14,761 nucleotides of DNA, from assembly GCA_036525535.1 (NCBI GenBank), contig DATDAH010000305.1, positions 1-14,761 of the forward strand, read 5' to 3'. Shown in pieces: positions 1 to 7,173 of the stretch; within the stretch, counting starts at the first letter, position 1; each line of letters begins with the position of its first letter. The position numbers and the translations under genes were made by a program. The DNA is from DATDAH01 sp036525535 (GTDB lineage: Bacteria; Actinomycetota; Acidimicrobiia; Acidimicrobiales; DATDAH01). Under the pieces are notes generated by a model. The model was not told where the DNA came from. It made no database searches and worked only from the letters and a program-made list of their open reading frames with translations.

Positions 1-1233
1 AGCTCGAACGTCTTCCTGGCCAACGGCGCCCGCCTCTACCTCGACGTGGGCAGCCACCCCGAGTACGCCACCCCCGAGTGCGACTCCATCTACGACCTCG
101 TCGTGCACGACAAGGCGGGGGAGCGCATCCTCGAGCAGCTCCTGGCCTCGGCCGAGCAGCGCCTCCGGGAAGAGGGCATCCGGGGCGTCATCTACCTGTT
201 CAAGAACAACACCGACTCCGCCGGCAACTCCTATGGCTGCCACGAGAACTACCTGACCAGCCGCCGAGACGACTTCAGCCACTACGTCGACGTCCTCATC
301 CCCTTCCTGGTCAGCCGCCAGATCTACGCCGGGGCGGGCAAGGTCCTGCAGACCGCCCGGGGTGCCATGTTCTGCATCAGCCAGCGGGCCGAGCACATCT
401 GGGAGGGCGTCTCCAGCGCCACCACCCGGTCCCGTCCCATCATCAACACCCGGGACGAGCCCCACGCCGACGCCGAGCGCTACCGGCGCCTCCATGTCAT
501 CGTGGGCGACTCCAACATGAGCGAGTACGCCACCTTCCTCAAGGTGGGAGCGGCCAGCATCATCCTGCGCATGCTCGAGGAGCCGTCGGTCGTCATCCGG
601 GACATGACCCTGGAGAACCCCATCCGGGCCATCCGCGAGATCAGCCACGACCTGACCTGCACCCGCCGGGTCCGCCTGGCCAACGGCCGGGAGGCCTCGG
701 CGCTGGAGATCCAGTCCGAGTACCTGAACCGGGCCATGCGCTTCGCCGACACCCGGGGGCTGTCGCCGCTGGAGCAGCAGGCCCTGGACATGTGGGAGCA
801 CACGCTCACCGGCCTCGAGAAGGACCCCTTCTCGCTCGACCGGGAGTGCGACTGGGTCATCAAGCACAACCTCATCGAGGCCTACCGGGAGCGTCACGAC
901 CTGCCCCTCTCCCACGCTCGGGTCGCCCTGCTCGACCTGCAGTACCACGACGTCAACCGCAGCCGGGGCCTCTTCTACCGGATGCAGCAGAAGGGCATGG
1001 TCGACCGGGTCGCCACCGACCAGGACATCAACCACGCCGTCGAGCATCCGCCGCAGACCACGCGGGCCCGCCTCCGGGGCGAGTTCATCAAGAAGGCCAA
1101 GGAGAAGAAGCGGGACTACACGGTGGACTGGGTCCATCTGAAGCTGAACGACCAGGCCCAGCGCACCGTCCTGTGCAAGGACCCCTTCAAGGCCCGTGAC
1201 GAGCGGGTCGAGAAGCTGATCGCGTCCTTGTAG
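1..1233 (+). CDS. pafA: Pup--protein ligase PafA (5'-truncated by window edge)
   Basis: PafA ligates deamidated Pup, through its C-terminal glutamate, to lysines of target proteins, using ATP, and so marks them for the actinobacterial proteasome in the cytoplasm. The frame is open from base 1, giving 410 visible residues. About 42 N-terminal residues seem to be missing compared with the ~452-residue mycobacterial protein, so the first ATP-binding Glu lies outside. The first visible residues (SSNVFLANGARLYLDVGSHP) carry the conserved Asp (bases 43-45) that aligns with the catalytic Asp57 of the mycobacterial enzyme. Other family blocks are YLFKNNTDSAGNSYGCHENY, TTRSRPIINTRDEPHADAE and the C-terminal VHLKLNDQAQRTVLCKDPF. 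These match PafA rather than its paralogue, the depupylase Dop. An internal ATG-like start at base 46 would cut off the catalytic Asp and is not the real start. A DUF3866 gene follows after 10 bases. Confidence 0.97.
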   Translation, partial: SSNVFLANGARLYLDVGSHPEYATPECDSIYDLVVHDKAGERILEQLLASAEQRLREEGIRGVIYLFKNNTDSAGNSYGCHENYLTSRRDDFSHYVDVLIPFLVSRQIYAGAGKVLQTARGAMFCISQRAEHIWEGVSSATTRSRPIINTRDEPHADAERYRRLHVIVGDSNMSEYATFLKVGAASIILRMLEEPSVVIRDMTLENPIRAIREISHDLTCTRRVRLANGREASALEIQSEYLNRAMRFADTRGLSPLEQQALDMWEHTLTGLEKDPFSLDRECDWVIKHNLIEAYRERHDLPLSHARVALLDLQYHDVNRSRGLFYRMQQKGMVDRVATDQDINHAVEHPPQTTRARLRGEFIKKAKEKKRDYTVDWVHLKLNDQAQRTVLCKDPFKARDERVEKLIASL

Positions 1234-1243
1234 CCCCGCCGCC

Positions 1244-2257
1244 GTGCCCTCGTTCCGCACCGGCGCGGTCACCCAACTCGTCAGCGAACGCGCCGGGCTT
1301 CAGCGCGTCCGGGTGGACCTCGGCGAGGACGAGCCGACGCGGGCCTACGTCCTGACCCAGCTCACCGGCCCTGTCGCGGTGGGCGACCGGGTCGTCTGCA
1401 ACACCACGGCCGTCGAGCTCGGGCTGGGCACCGGGGGCTGGCACGTCGTGCACTGGAACCTGGCCCGCGACGACTGGAGCGAGCCCGGCGCCGGCCACAT
1501 CATGAAGTTGCGTTACACCAGCCTCCAGGTCGACACGGGCGCGGGGGAGGAGGACCACCCCGAGGTCCCGCCCCGCCTCGACGGCACGCCTGTGGTGGTC
1601 TGCACCGTGCACAGCCAGGTCCCCTGCGTCGTCGTCGCGGCCCACGCCGCCCGCCCCGCCACCCGCATCGCCTACGTCATGACCGACGGGGCGGCCCTGC
1701 CGCTCGCCTTCTCCGACCTCACCGCCACCATGGTCGAGCGGGGGCTGCTGGTGGGGACCGTGACCGCCGGGCACGCCTTCGGGGGCGATCTGGAGGCGGT
1801 CAACGTGGCCTCGGCCCTGACCCTGGCCCGTCACGTCCTCCACGCCGACCTGATCGTGGTGGGCATGGGCCCGGGCGTCGTCGGCACCGGCACCGCGCTG
1901 GGTACGACGTCGCTCGAGGCGGCCGCGACGATGGACACCGTGGCCGCCCTCGGCGGTCAGCCCGTGGCCTGCCTCCGCGTGTCGTCGGGCGACCTACGGG
2001 ACCGCCATCTCGGGGTGAGCCACCACACCCGCACCGTCCTGGACCTCGTCCGGTCGCCGGTCCGCCTGGCGGGAACGCCGGGGCTGGGCACCGAGCAGCG
2101 CCACGAGGTGATCGAGGTGGCAGCGCCGGACACCGCCGCCCTCCTCGCGGCCGAGGGACTGAACGTCACCACGATGGGCCGCTCGCCCACAGAGGACCCC
2201 GACTACTTCGCGGCCGCCGGCCAGGCCGGCGTGCTGGGGGCGTCGCTCCTCCCGTGA
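1244..2257 (+). CDS. DUF3866 family protein
   Basis: This 337-residue protein starts at GTG 1244, ten bases after the pafA stop, and is probably co-transcribed with it. I recognise the family as DUF3866, a conserved protein of unknown function. Features visible are an N-terminal beta-rich region with a VGDRVVCNTTAVELGLGTGG block (about residues 46-65), a WHVVHWNLA segment, and a glycine-rich VGMGPGVVGTGTALGTT loop (about residues 206-222) that resembles a nucleotide- or phosphate-binding turn. There is no signal peptide or membrane helix, so it should be cytoplasmic. There is no obvious Shine-Dalgarno sequence before the GTG, which fits translation coupled to pafA. Its position suggests a link to the Pup-proteasome system, but that is inference and I cannot name a reaction. 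Confidence 0.85.
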   Translation: MPSFRTGAVTQLVSERAGLQRVRVDLGEDEPTRAYVLTQLTGPVAVGDRVVCNTTAVELGLGTGGWHVVHWNLARDDWSEPGAGHIMKLRYTSLQVDTGAGEEDHPEVPPRLDGTPVVVCTVHSQVPCVVVAAHAARPATRIAYVMTDGAALPLAFSDLTATMVERGLLVGTVTAGHAFGGDLEAVNVASALTLARHVLHADLIVVGMGPGVVGTGTALGTTSLEAAATMDTVAALGGQPVACLRVSSGDLRDRHLGVSHHTRTVLDLVRSPVRLAGTPGLGTEQRHEVIEVAAPDTAALLAAEGLNVTTMGRSPTEDPDYFAAAGQAGVLGASLLP

Positions 2258-2303
2258 CGGGACGGGGCGAGATTGCCCATCAAGGCGGCCCGAGAGCGGC
2301 CGA

Positions 2304-2309
2304 TACCGT
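2304..2309 (+). promoter_or_regulatory. Candidate -10 element (TACCGT) for a leaderless lipoprotein transcript
   Basis: TACCGT fits the actinobacterial TANNNT -10 pattern and ends six bases before the ATG at 2316, so transcription would begin at or next to the start codon. No Shine-Dalgarno sequence lies before this ATG, which fits a leaderless message. I see no good -35 hexamer at normal spacing; a TTGCCC at 2273-2278 is too far upstream. A weak hairpin (CGGCC 2286-2290 pairing with GGCCG 2298-2302) precedes it. Confidence 0.35.
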
Positions 2310-2315
2310 TCTTCT

Positions 2316-3128
2316 ATGCGCCGAACGCCGCTCGTCCTGCCCGCGCTCGCCCTCGCGGCCACCGGCCTGACCGGCTGCGGTGAGGACCAGGCCAGCGCAA
2401 CCGAGTTGATCCGCAACGCCCCGGCCGCGCTCGAGGAGGCAGGGTCGGCCCGCCTCGAGATGACCACCGAGATCGCCGGCCAGGAGATCCAGGCCGAGGG
2501 CGCGTTCGACGTGGCCAACGGGACGGGCACGATGACGATGTCGATGCCGGCCCTCGTCGGTGGCGACATCGAGATGGTGTTCGCCGGCACGACCTACTTC
2601 ATGCAGTCGGACCTCTTCGGGGCCGAGCTCCCGGAGGGAGCCGAGTGGGTCAGCTTCGACCTGTCCGAGCTCACCGAGGGCAGCGGCATCGATCTCGGTG
2701 GGCTGGCCTCGCAGGGGGCCAACGACCCGACCAACGCCCTGGATGCCCTTGAAGGCGTCGCCGGAGAGGTCATGGAGGTCGGCGACGACGAGGTACGGGG
2801 TGTCTCGACCACCCACTACACGGCCACGATCGACATGGAGGAGGCCTACCAGGCCGCGCAGGACGCAGCCGAGGAGGCCGGAACGGACGGGCCGATCATC
2901 GACGAGGACCAGTTCGACGAGTTCGTCGCGGCCTACGGCGACGCGCCCCTCGAAACAGACATCTGGATCGACGACGACGGCCTCGTCCGGCGCCAGACGA
3001 TGGTGATCGAGGTCATGGGCCAGGACGTGACCCAGACCATGGAGTACTTCGACTACGGCGAGCCCGTCGAGGTCGACATCCCCGCGGCAGACGAGTCCGT
3101 CGACATCTCGGATCTCCTGGGCAGCTGA
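2316..3128 (+). CDS. Secreted lipoprotein, LppX/LprG-like
   Basis: The 270-residue product begins with a lipoprotein signal: RR at residues 2-3, a hydrophobic stretch, and a lipobox LTGC ending in Cys21, the expected lipidation site. It should sit on the outer face of the cytoplasmic membrane. The mature part is very acidic and shows a pattern seen in actinobacterial LppX/LprAFG-type lipoproteins with a LolA-like fold. These are an early 'SARLEMTTEIAGQEI' strand, a central 'FAGTTYFMQSDLFG...EWVSFDLSEL' pair, a 'YTATIDMEEA' strand and a late 'DIWIDDDGLVRRQTMVIEV' strand. Proteins of that fold bind or carry lipids in mycobacteria; a lipid ligand here is inference. It lies between the pafA-DUF3866 pair and pafB, with gaps of 58 and 74 bases, so it may be its own transcription unit. 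Confidence 0.8.
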   Translation: MRRTPLVLPALALAATGLTGCGEDQASATELIRNAPAALEEAGSARLEMTTEIAGQEIQAEGAFDVANGTGTMTMSMPALVGGDIEMVFAGTTYFMQSDLFGAELPEGAEWVSFDLSELTEGSGIDLGGLASQGANDPTNALDALEGVAGEVMEVGDDEVRGVSTTHYTATIDMEEAYQAAQDAAEEAGTDGPIIDEDQFDEFVAAYGDAPLETDIWIDDDGLVRRQTMVIEVMGQDVTQTMEYFDYGEPVEVDIPAADESVDISDLLGS

Positions 3129-3202
3129 GACGGCGATCGCTCCCGGCGGGTCTGCCCAGCGGTCGATCCGCCGCGAAGCCGTCGACGTAGGCTCGGCGGA
3201 CC

Positions 3203-4150
3203 ATGGCGCCCGCGGAGAAGGTGGACAAGCTCGAGCGGCTGATGAACCTCGTCGCCGTCCTGCTCGACACCATGCGGCCGCTGAGCGCCGACGAGCTCCG
3301 GGAGCTGGTCGGGGGCTATCCGGAGGGCGGGCCGACGTTCCACCGGGCTTTCGAGCGGGACAAGGAAGACCTGCGGGAGATGGGGGTGCCGCTCGTCGTC
3401 CAGCCCCTCCCCGGCGTGGACCCTCCCCGGGACGGCTACCGCATCCTGCGGGACGAGTACTACCTGCCCGACCCCGGACTGGAGGCCGACGAACTGGCCG
3501 CGCTCCACCTCGCCGTGTCGACCGTCCAGGTCGGCCCGACCGACGACGAGGCCCTGTGGAAGCTGGGCGGCGTGATCGGAGCCGACGGCCTGGGGGCCGG
3601 CCCCGGGGGCGGCGGGCCGGTGGCCTCCCTGCCGACCGACGCCCGCCTGCCGCTGTTGTTCGGCGCCGTCTCCGAGCGTCGTCGGGTCCGGCTGACCCAC
3701 GGCGACGTCGAGCGATTGGTCGACCCGTACCGCCTCGACTTCCGGCGAGGGCGCTGGTACGTCACCGGTCTCGACCACGAGCGGGAGGACATCCGCAGCT
3801 ACCGCCTCGACCGCATCGAGGGGGACGTGACGACGGAGGGCCAGGGGAAGGCCTTCGAGCGGCCCGACGACGTACGGTCCGGTGCCGAGCGCCAGCCCTG
3901 GGAGCTGGGCGACGACGAGCCCGTGGAGGCCCGCGTGCTGGTCGACGCCGACCAGGCCGGATACGCCGTCCACCTGACGGGGGAGGCCGCGGTCGCCGAG
4001 CGTCACGACGACGGCTCGGTCGAGCTGGCCCTCCCGGTGAGCAACCCGACGGCCTTCCGGTCCTTCGTCCTCACCTTCCTCGAGCACGCCGAGGTCCTCA
4101 GCCCCGACGAGCTGCGCGACGACCTCGTGACCTGGCTGGAGCACCTCTGA
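3203..4150 (+). CDS. pafB: WYL-domain transcription regulator PafB
   Basis: This 315-residue protein is PafB-like. In mycobacteria PafB and PafC act together as a transcription activator of DNA-repair genes, independent of LexA; the WYL domain senses single-stranded DNA. The N-terminal KVDKLERLMNLVAVLLDT (residues 6-23) and FERDKEDLREMGVPL (50-64) are hallmarks of the winged-helix region of PafB. The WYL region spans about residues 150-210, with GRWYVTGLD (the WYL triad reads WYV, 185-187) and the ligand-contacting SYRLDRI (199-205). A WCX-type C-terminal extension follows (about 235-310). The stop codon overlaps the pafC start by one base (TGATG), so the two subunits are translationally coupled. 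The ATG at 3203 is preceded by a TAGGCT at 3188-3193 but no clear ribosome-binding site. Confidence 0.92.
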   Translation: MAPAEKVDKLERLMNLVAVLLDTMRPLSADELRELVGGYPEGGPTFHRAFERDKEDLREMGVPLVVQPLPGVDPPRDGYRILRDEYYLPDPGLEADELAALHLAVSTVQVGPTDDEALWKLGGVIGADGLGAGPGGGGPVASLPTDARLPLLFGAVSERRRVRLTHGDVERLVDPYRLDFRRGRWYVTGLDHEREDIRSYRLDRIEGDVTTEGQGKAFERPDDVRSGAERQPWELGDDEPVEARVLVDADQAGYAVHLTGEAAVAERHDDGSVELALPVSNPTAFRSFVLTFLEHAEVLSPDELRDDLVTWLEHL

Positions 4151-5097
4151 TGGGCCGACCCTCCGCAGGAGAGCGCCTGAAGCGCCTTCTCGCCCTCCTC
4201 CCGTGGCTGGCCGCTCATCCGGGCAGCACGATCGCCGAGATCAGCGAACGGTTCGGCCTGAGCCCTCAGCAGCTGGAGGACGACCTGGCCGTCGTCTGGA
4301 TGGTCGGCGTCCCCCCGTACACCCCGGATCAGCTCATCGACGTCGAGTTCGACGGCGACCGGGTGTCGGTCAACCTGGGCAGCTACTTCCAGCGCCCCCT
4401 GCGCCTGACCAACCAGCAGGCCCTGGCGCTGGTAGCCGCCGGCCAGAGCCTCGTGTCCGTACCGGGCACCGACCCGCAGGGTCCGCTGGCCCGCGGCCTC
4501 GAGAAGCTGGCCACCGCCCTGCAGGTCGACCCGGCCGAGGCGATGGCCGTGCACCTGGGCGACGCGGGAAGCGAGACCCTGGCCCGCCTCCGGGCCGCCA
4601 GCGAGGCCGGGCGCCGGGTCCGCATCGACTACTACTCGTACGGGCGCGACGAGCGCAGCCGCCGCGATGTCGACCCCCACCGCATCTGGGCGGAGGGCGG
4701 GGGCTGGTACCTGGCGGGCTGGTGCCACAAGGCCGAAGGGCCTCGGGTCTTCCGCCTCGATCGCATCGCCGAGGTCGAGGTGCTGGACGACGCCGTGTCG
4801 ACCATGCCCGAGGCGGGGGAGACCGCCACGTTCAGCCCCACGGCGACCGACGCCTCCGTGACACTGGACCTCGACCCCGAGTCGGCGTGGGTCGCGGACT
4901 ACTACCCCCACGACGCCGTCGAGGAACAGGAGGACGGGCGGATCCTGGTCGAGCTGCCCGTGGCCAGCACTCGCTGGCTCGAACAACTCCTCGTCCGGCT
5001 GGGCCCGTCGGCCACGGTCGTGGCTCTCAGTGAGGACCTGCCCGCGCATCCCGGAGCCGACGCCGCCCGCCGAGTCCTGGCCCGGTACCGGCGGTAG
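4150..5097 (+). CDS. pafC: WYL-domain transcription regulator PafC
   Basis: PafC is the partner of PafB. The ATG at 4150 shares its A with the pafB TGA stop. An upstream extension of the same frame into pafB is open only because of high GC and is not coding. The protein has 315 residues, equal in length to PafB, as expected for paralogous subunits of a heterodimer. Residues 8-50 form the winged-helix part (ERLKRLLALLPWLAAHPG then ISERFGLSPQQLEDDL). The WYL domain is canonical here, with GGWYLAGWC (WYL at 186-188) and FRLDRI (201-206). The C-terminal WCX-like part runs from about residue 235 to the end. PafC keeps the exact WYL triad while PafB has WYV, which may mean unequal ligand binding (inference). 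The signal peptidase gene follows after 11 bases. Confidence 0.92.
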   Translation: MGRPSAGERLKRLLALLPWLAAHPGSTIAEISERFGLSPQQLEDDLAVVWMVGVPPYTPDQLIDVEFDGDRVSVNLGSYFQRPLRLTNQQALALVAAGQSLVSVPGTDPQGPLARGLEKLATALQVDPAEAMAVHLGDAGSETLARLRAASEAGRRVRIDYYSYGRDERSRRDVDPHRIWAEGGGWYLAGWCHKAEGPRVFRLDRIAEVEVLDDAVSTMPEAGETATFSPTATDASVTLDLDPESAWVADYYPHDAVEEQEDGRILVELPVASTRWLEQLLVRLGPSATVVALSEDLPAHPGADAARRVLARYRR

Positions 5098-5108
5098 CCT
5101 CGCCCGCG

Positions 5109-5750
5109 GTGACCTCCCCCCACACGGACGCTCAGGCTGACGCGCCCGAGACCGATCCCGAAGACGAATCGAGTGGCTCGTCCCGCTCCACCACCCGCTC
5201 GGTCATCGAGTGGATCGCCGTCATCGGCGGGGCCCTGGTCGTCGCCCTGATCATCAAGACCTTCCTGATCCAGGCCTTCTACATCCCGTCCGGCTCGATG
5301 GAGACGACCCTCGACATCGGCGATCGGGTCCTGGTCAACAAGCTCAGCTACCGGGTCCACGACGTGAATCGGGGCGACCTGGTGGTGTTCGAGGCCAACG
5401 AGGGCGCCGGCGACTGTGGCCAGCCGGTCTCCGACGCCGCGGCCAGCGCGTCCGAGAGCGGCATCAAGGACCTGATCAAGCGGGTCATCGGCCTGCCCGG
5501 CGACACCGTCGAAGGCCGGGACGGCCAGCTCCTCGTCAACGGTCGGCTCCTGGTCGAGCCCTACCTGGACGACGGCGTCACCACCGGAGACTTCGCGGCC
5601 GTCGAGATCCCCGAGGGCTGCATCTGGGTCATGGGCGACAACCGGGGGGACTCCCGGGACAGCCGCTCCTTCGGCCCCATCGACGAGGACCAGATCGTCG
5701 GCCGCGCCTTCGTGCGGGTCTGGCCCCTGAACGACCTGGGCCTCCTGTGA
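5109..5750 (+). CDS. lepB: Signal peptidase I
   Basis: This membrane-bound serine protease (family S26) removes signal peptides from exported proteins on the outer face of the membrane. It has 213 residues. A Ser/Asp/Glu-rich cytoplasmic N-terminus is followed by one transmembrane helix (about residues 32-54). Box B is YIPSGSMETTL with nucleophile Ser63. Box D is IKRVIGLPGD with general base Lys124. Box E is MGDNRGDSRDSRSFGPI (from residue 175). An insert before box D (about 95-118) contains Cys103; another cysteine is Cys171, and both would face the outside. The start is GTG 5109, with no clear Shine-Dalgarno sequence and 11 bases after pafC, so it may be read from the pafBC message. The nearby Tat genes and the lipoprotein make an export theme. 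Confidence 0.96.
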   Translation: MTSPHTDAQADAPETDPEDESSGSSRSTTRSVIEWIAVIGGALVVALIIKTFLIQAFYIPSGSMETTLDIGDRVLVNKLSYRVHDVNRGDLVVFEANEGAGDCGQPVSDAAASASESGIKDLIKRVIGLPGDTVEGRDGQLLVNGRLLVEPYLDDGVTTGDFAAVEIPEGCIWVMGDNRGDSRDSRSFGPIDEDQIVGRAFVRVWPLNDLGLL

Positions 5751-5765
5751 CCGTCGCGTGGCTTC

Positions 5766-5778
5766 GCGGCGCAGCCGC
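5766..5778. terminator. Possible small hairpin between convergent lepB and GDPD genes
   Basis: The 28-base gap between the lepB stop and the stop of the opposite-strand phosphodiesterase contains GCGGC-GCA-GCCGC, a perfect 5-base-pair stem with a 3-base loop. There is no T-tract on either side, so if it ends transcription it is a weak or factor-assisted signal. In sequence this rich in G and C such short stems also arise by chance. Confidence 0.25.
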
Positions 5779-6507
5779 CTAGCTGCTGGCACCCATTTCC
5801 ACCTGTATCGCTTCCATCATGCGGTCGACATGGTCGCTGAAGACCCCGTCGATCCCCATGTCGAGCAGCTCGGCCAGGTGACGGGGGAGTTGGGCGTCCC
5901 AGCCGAGGCAGACCAGCTCGAACCGGTGGAACAGCGTCGTCAATCCCCCGGACCACTCGGTGTGGTGCAGGTTGACGGCGTCGATCGACAGGCGGGACAG
6001 CTCCGCCGCGGCCCGCTCGGTGCCGTCGGCGAAGGTCCGGAGCTTGGTCGACGCGACGAGGTGGGCCCCCTCGGCCTGCTCCCGCCACCCGGCCAGCCGG
6101 TCGATGTCGGGATGGCAGAGCCACAGGTTGCCCCGGGCGCCGACGGCGTCGGCCGCGGCCAGCACGGCGTCGAGCGCCGCCGGGTCCTTGACGTCCAGGC
6201 TGAGCGGTAGCGCCGTCCCGCAGGCCTCGTAGAGCTCGCCGAGGGTCGGGACGTGGCCGGGGAGCCGGTGGCGCAGCACCGTCCCCATGGGTCGCCGCCG
6301 CAACCAGCCCCCGACCAGGCCGTCGTGGTCGAGCACGGCCTCCCCGTCGTTGCTGACCCAGACGTCGGATTCCAGCCCGGATGCCCCCAGTTCCACCGCC
6401 AGGCGAAAGGCCTCGAGGGTGTTCTCGGGGGCCGCCGCGCTCGCTCCCCGGTGGGCGAAACCGATCGGAATGTCAAGCAGGCGGGGGTGACGGGCCATAT
6501 GGCCCAT
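5779..6507 (-). CDS. Glycerophosphodiester phosphodiesterase
   Basis: The enzyme hydrolyses glycerophosphodiesters, the products of lipid deacylation, to glycerol 3-phosphate and an alcohol. The 242-residue product shows the GDPD-family TIM-barrel motifs: AHRGASAAAPENTLEAF with His19 and Arg20, the metal ligands Glu46 and Asp48 in LESDVWVS, and the second catalytic His61 in LDHDG. Later strands include LSLDVK (Asp and Lys) and a terminal GIDGVFSDHVD. It has no signal peptide, so it is probably cytoplasmic, unlike the periplasmic GlpQ type. Two in-frame ATGs are possible: 6505-6507 (used here) and 6496-6498, three codons later. It is the only gene in the window on the minus strand. It runs convergently with lepB and divergently from the zinc-ribbon gene. 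Confidence 0.93.
   Translation of the reverse strand: MGHMARHPRLLDIPIGFAHRGASAAAPENTLEAFRLAVELGASGLESDVWVSNDGEAVLDHDGLVGGWLRRRPMGTVLRHRLPGHVPTLGELYEACGTALPLSLDVKDPAALDAVLAAADAVGARGNLWLCHPDIDRLAGWREQAEGAHLVASTKLRTFADGTERAAAELSRLSIDAVNLHHTEWSGGLTTLFHRFELVCLGWDAQLPRHLAELLDMGIDGVFSDHVDRMMEAIQVEMGASS
6492..6505. repeat. 14-base perfect palindrome over the GDPD start codons
   Basis: GGGCCATATGGCCC reads identically on both strands and overlaps the two candidate ATG starts of the minus-strand phosphodiesterase, next to an 86-base divergent promoter region (6508-6593). It could be an operator or only coincidence; about one palindrome of this size is expected by chance in a window of this length. Confidence 0.4.
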
Positions 6508-6593
6508 TCTCGCCGCGGTTGCTCAAGGGCCTCCAACGCCGTGCCGATGGCTCCCTTGCTGGAGGAAGTACACGGACTGGGGACGAGACGACC

Positions 6594-6932
6594 ATGGCGA
6601 CGATCAGGGCAAGTTGCCCGGACTGCGGTGACGTGGAGTTCACGACCCACGACGTGCAGGTCCGGGTCAGTGCGCCGGACGGCTCCGGCACCTACGCCTT
6701 CTCCTGTCCCGGCTGCGCCGTGACGGTCGTCAAGGCGGCCGAGACCCGTACCATCGATCTCCTGCTGGCCAGCGGCGTCGTCATGGCCGCCGGCGACCGC
6801 CCGTGTGAGATCGATGAGCGTCCGTACTTCGAGGACCCGATCACCCACGACGACCTCCTCGACTTCCACCACATGCTCCACCGCGACGACAGCTGGTTCG
6901 ACGCGCTGGCCCAGGACAACGACGCCTCCTGA
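6594..6932 (+). CDS. Small zinc-ribbon protein of unknown function
   Basis: This 112-residue protein has two CxxC knuckles, CPDC (Cys8 and Cys11) and CPGC (Cys38 and Cys41), separated by 26 residues in a beta-rich stretch. This is a typical four-cysteine zinc ribbon at the N-terminus. The remainder is acidic and partly helical, with HDDLLDFHHMLHRDDSWFDAL near the end. I do not recognise a named family. There is no signal peptide or membrane helix. I chose the ATG at 6594 because the cysteine knuckle starts at once and a purine-rich GGGGACGAG lies just upstream; the frame is open further upstream but would overlap the divergent GDPD gene. It is the first gene of a same-strand run leading to the Tat genes, so a role in export or RNA/DNA binding is possible but unproven. 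Confidence 0.8.
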   Translation: MATIRASCPDCGDVEFTTHDVQVRVSAPDGSGTYAFSCPGCAVTVVKAAETRTIDLLLASGVVMAAGDRPCEIDERPYFEDPITHDDLLDFHHMLHRDDSWFDALAQDNDAS

Positions 6933-6959
6933 GAGGTCGTTCGGCCAGACTGACCGTTG

Positions 6960-7163
6960 ATGGTCTGGCTCTGGTTGCTGTTCCCGCTCGTGGTGCTTCT
7001 CACCGCCGTCGCCCTGTGGCGGGCCAACGGGCGGCTCCGCGCCGAGCAGCGCTCCCTCCAGCTCGAGGTCGACGCCCTGGCCCCGCTGGGGGAGGCGGCC
7101 CGGTCGCTCCCGGTCGACGGCGAGTCCGGACGTGCCGCCGGGCACAAGCAGGCCGACCGGTAG
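6960..7163 (+). CDS. Small single-helix membrane protein, unknown function
   Basis: The 67-residue product starts with a tryptophan- and leucine-rich membrane helix (MVWLWLLFPLVVLLTAVALW, residues 1-20) followed by a charged, helix-prone segment (about 21-52) and a polar tail ending HKQADR. The layout, a short membrane anchor plus an amphipathic cytoplasmic helix, loosely resembles TatA-family proteins and division or scaffold proteins. It lacks the FG/GP-x-LP hinge of TatA or TatB. I do not recognise a family. The ATG at 6960 is preceded in frame by a TTG at 6957, and no strong ribosome-binding site is visible. It sits 27 bases after the zinc-ribbon gene and 10 bases before the TatA/B-like gene, so it is probably in their operon. 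Confidence 0.65.
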   Translation: MVWLWLLFPLVVLLTAVALWRANGRLRAEQRSLQLEVDALAPLGEAARSLPVDGESGRAAGHKQADR

Positions 7164-7166
7164 GAT
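7161..7166 (+). promoter_or_regulatory. Candidate -10 element (TAGGAT) for a leaderless tat transcript
   Basis: TAGGAT matches TANNNT and ends seven bases before the ATG at 7174; its first three bases are the stop codon of the small membrane protein gene. No Shine-Dalgarno sequence precedes that ATG, so a leaderless tat message starting at or beside the ATG is plausible. There is no convincing -35 element. Confidence 0.35.
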
Positions 7167-7173
7167 TCGTCCG

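Noticed and set aside
3556..4149. Upstream extension of the pafC frame inside pafB
   Set aside because: The extension is arginine- and proline-rich nonsense and duplicates bases already coding for the WYL domain of PafB. The ATG at 4150 overlapping the pafB stop is the natural start.
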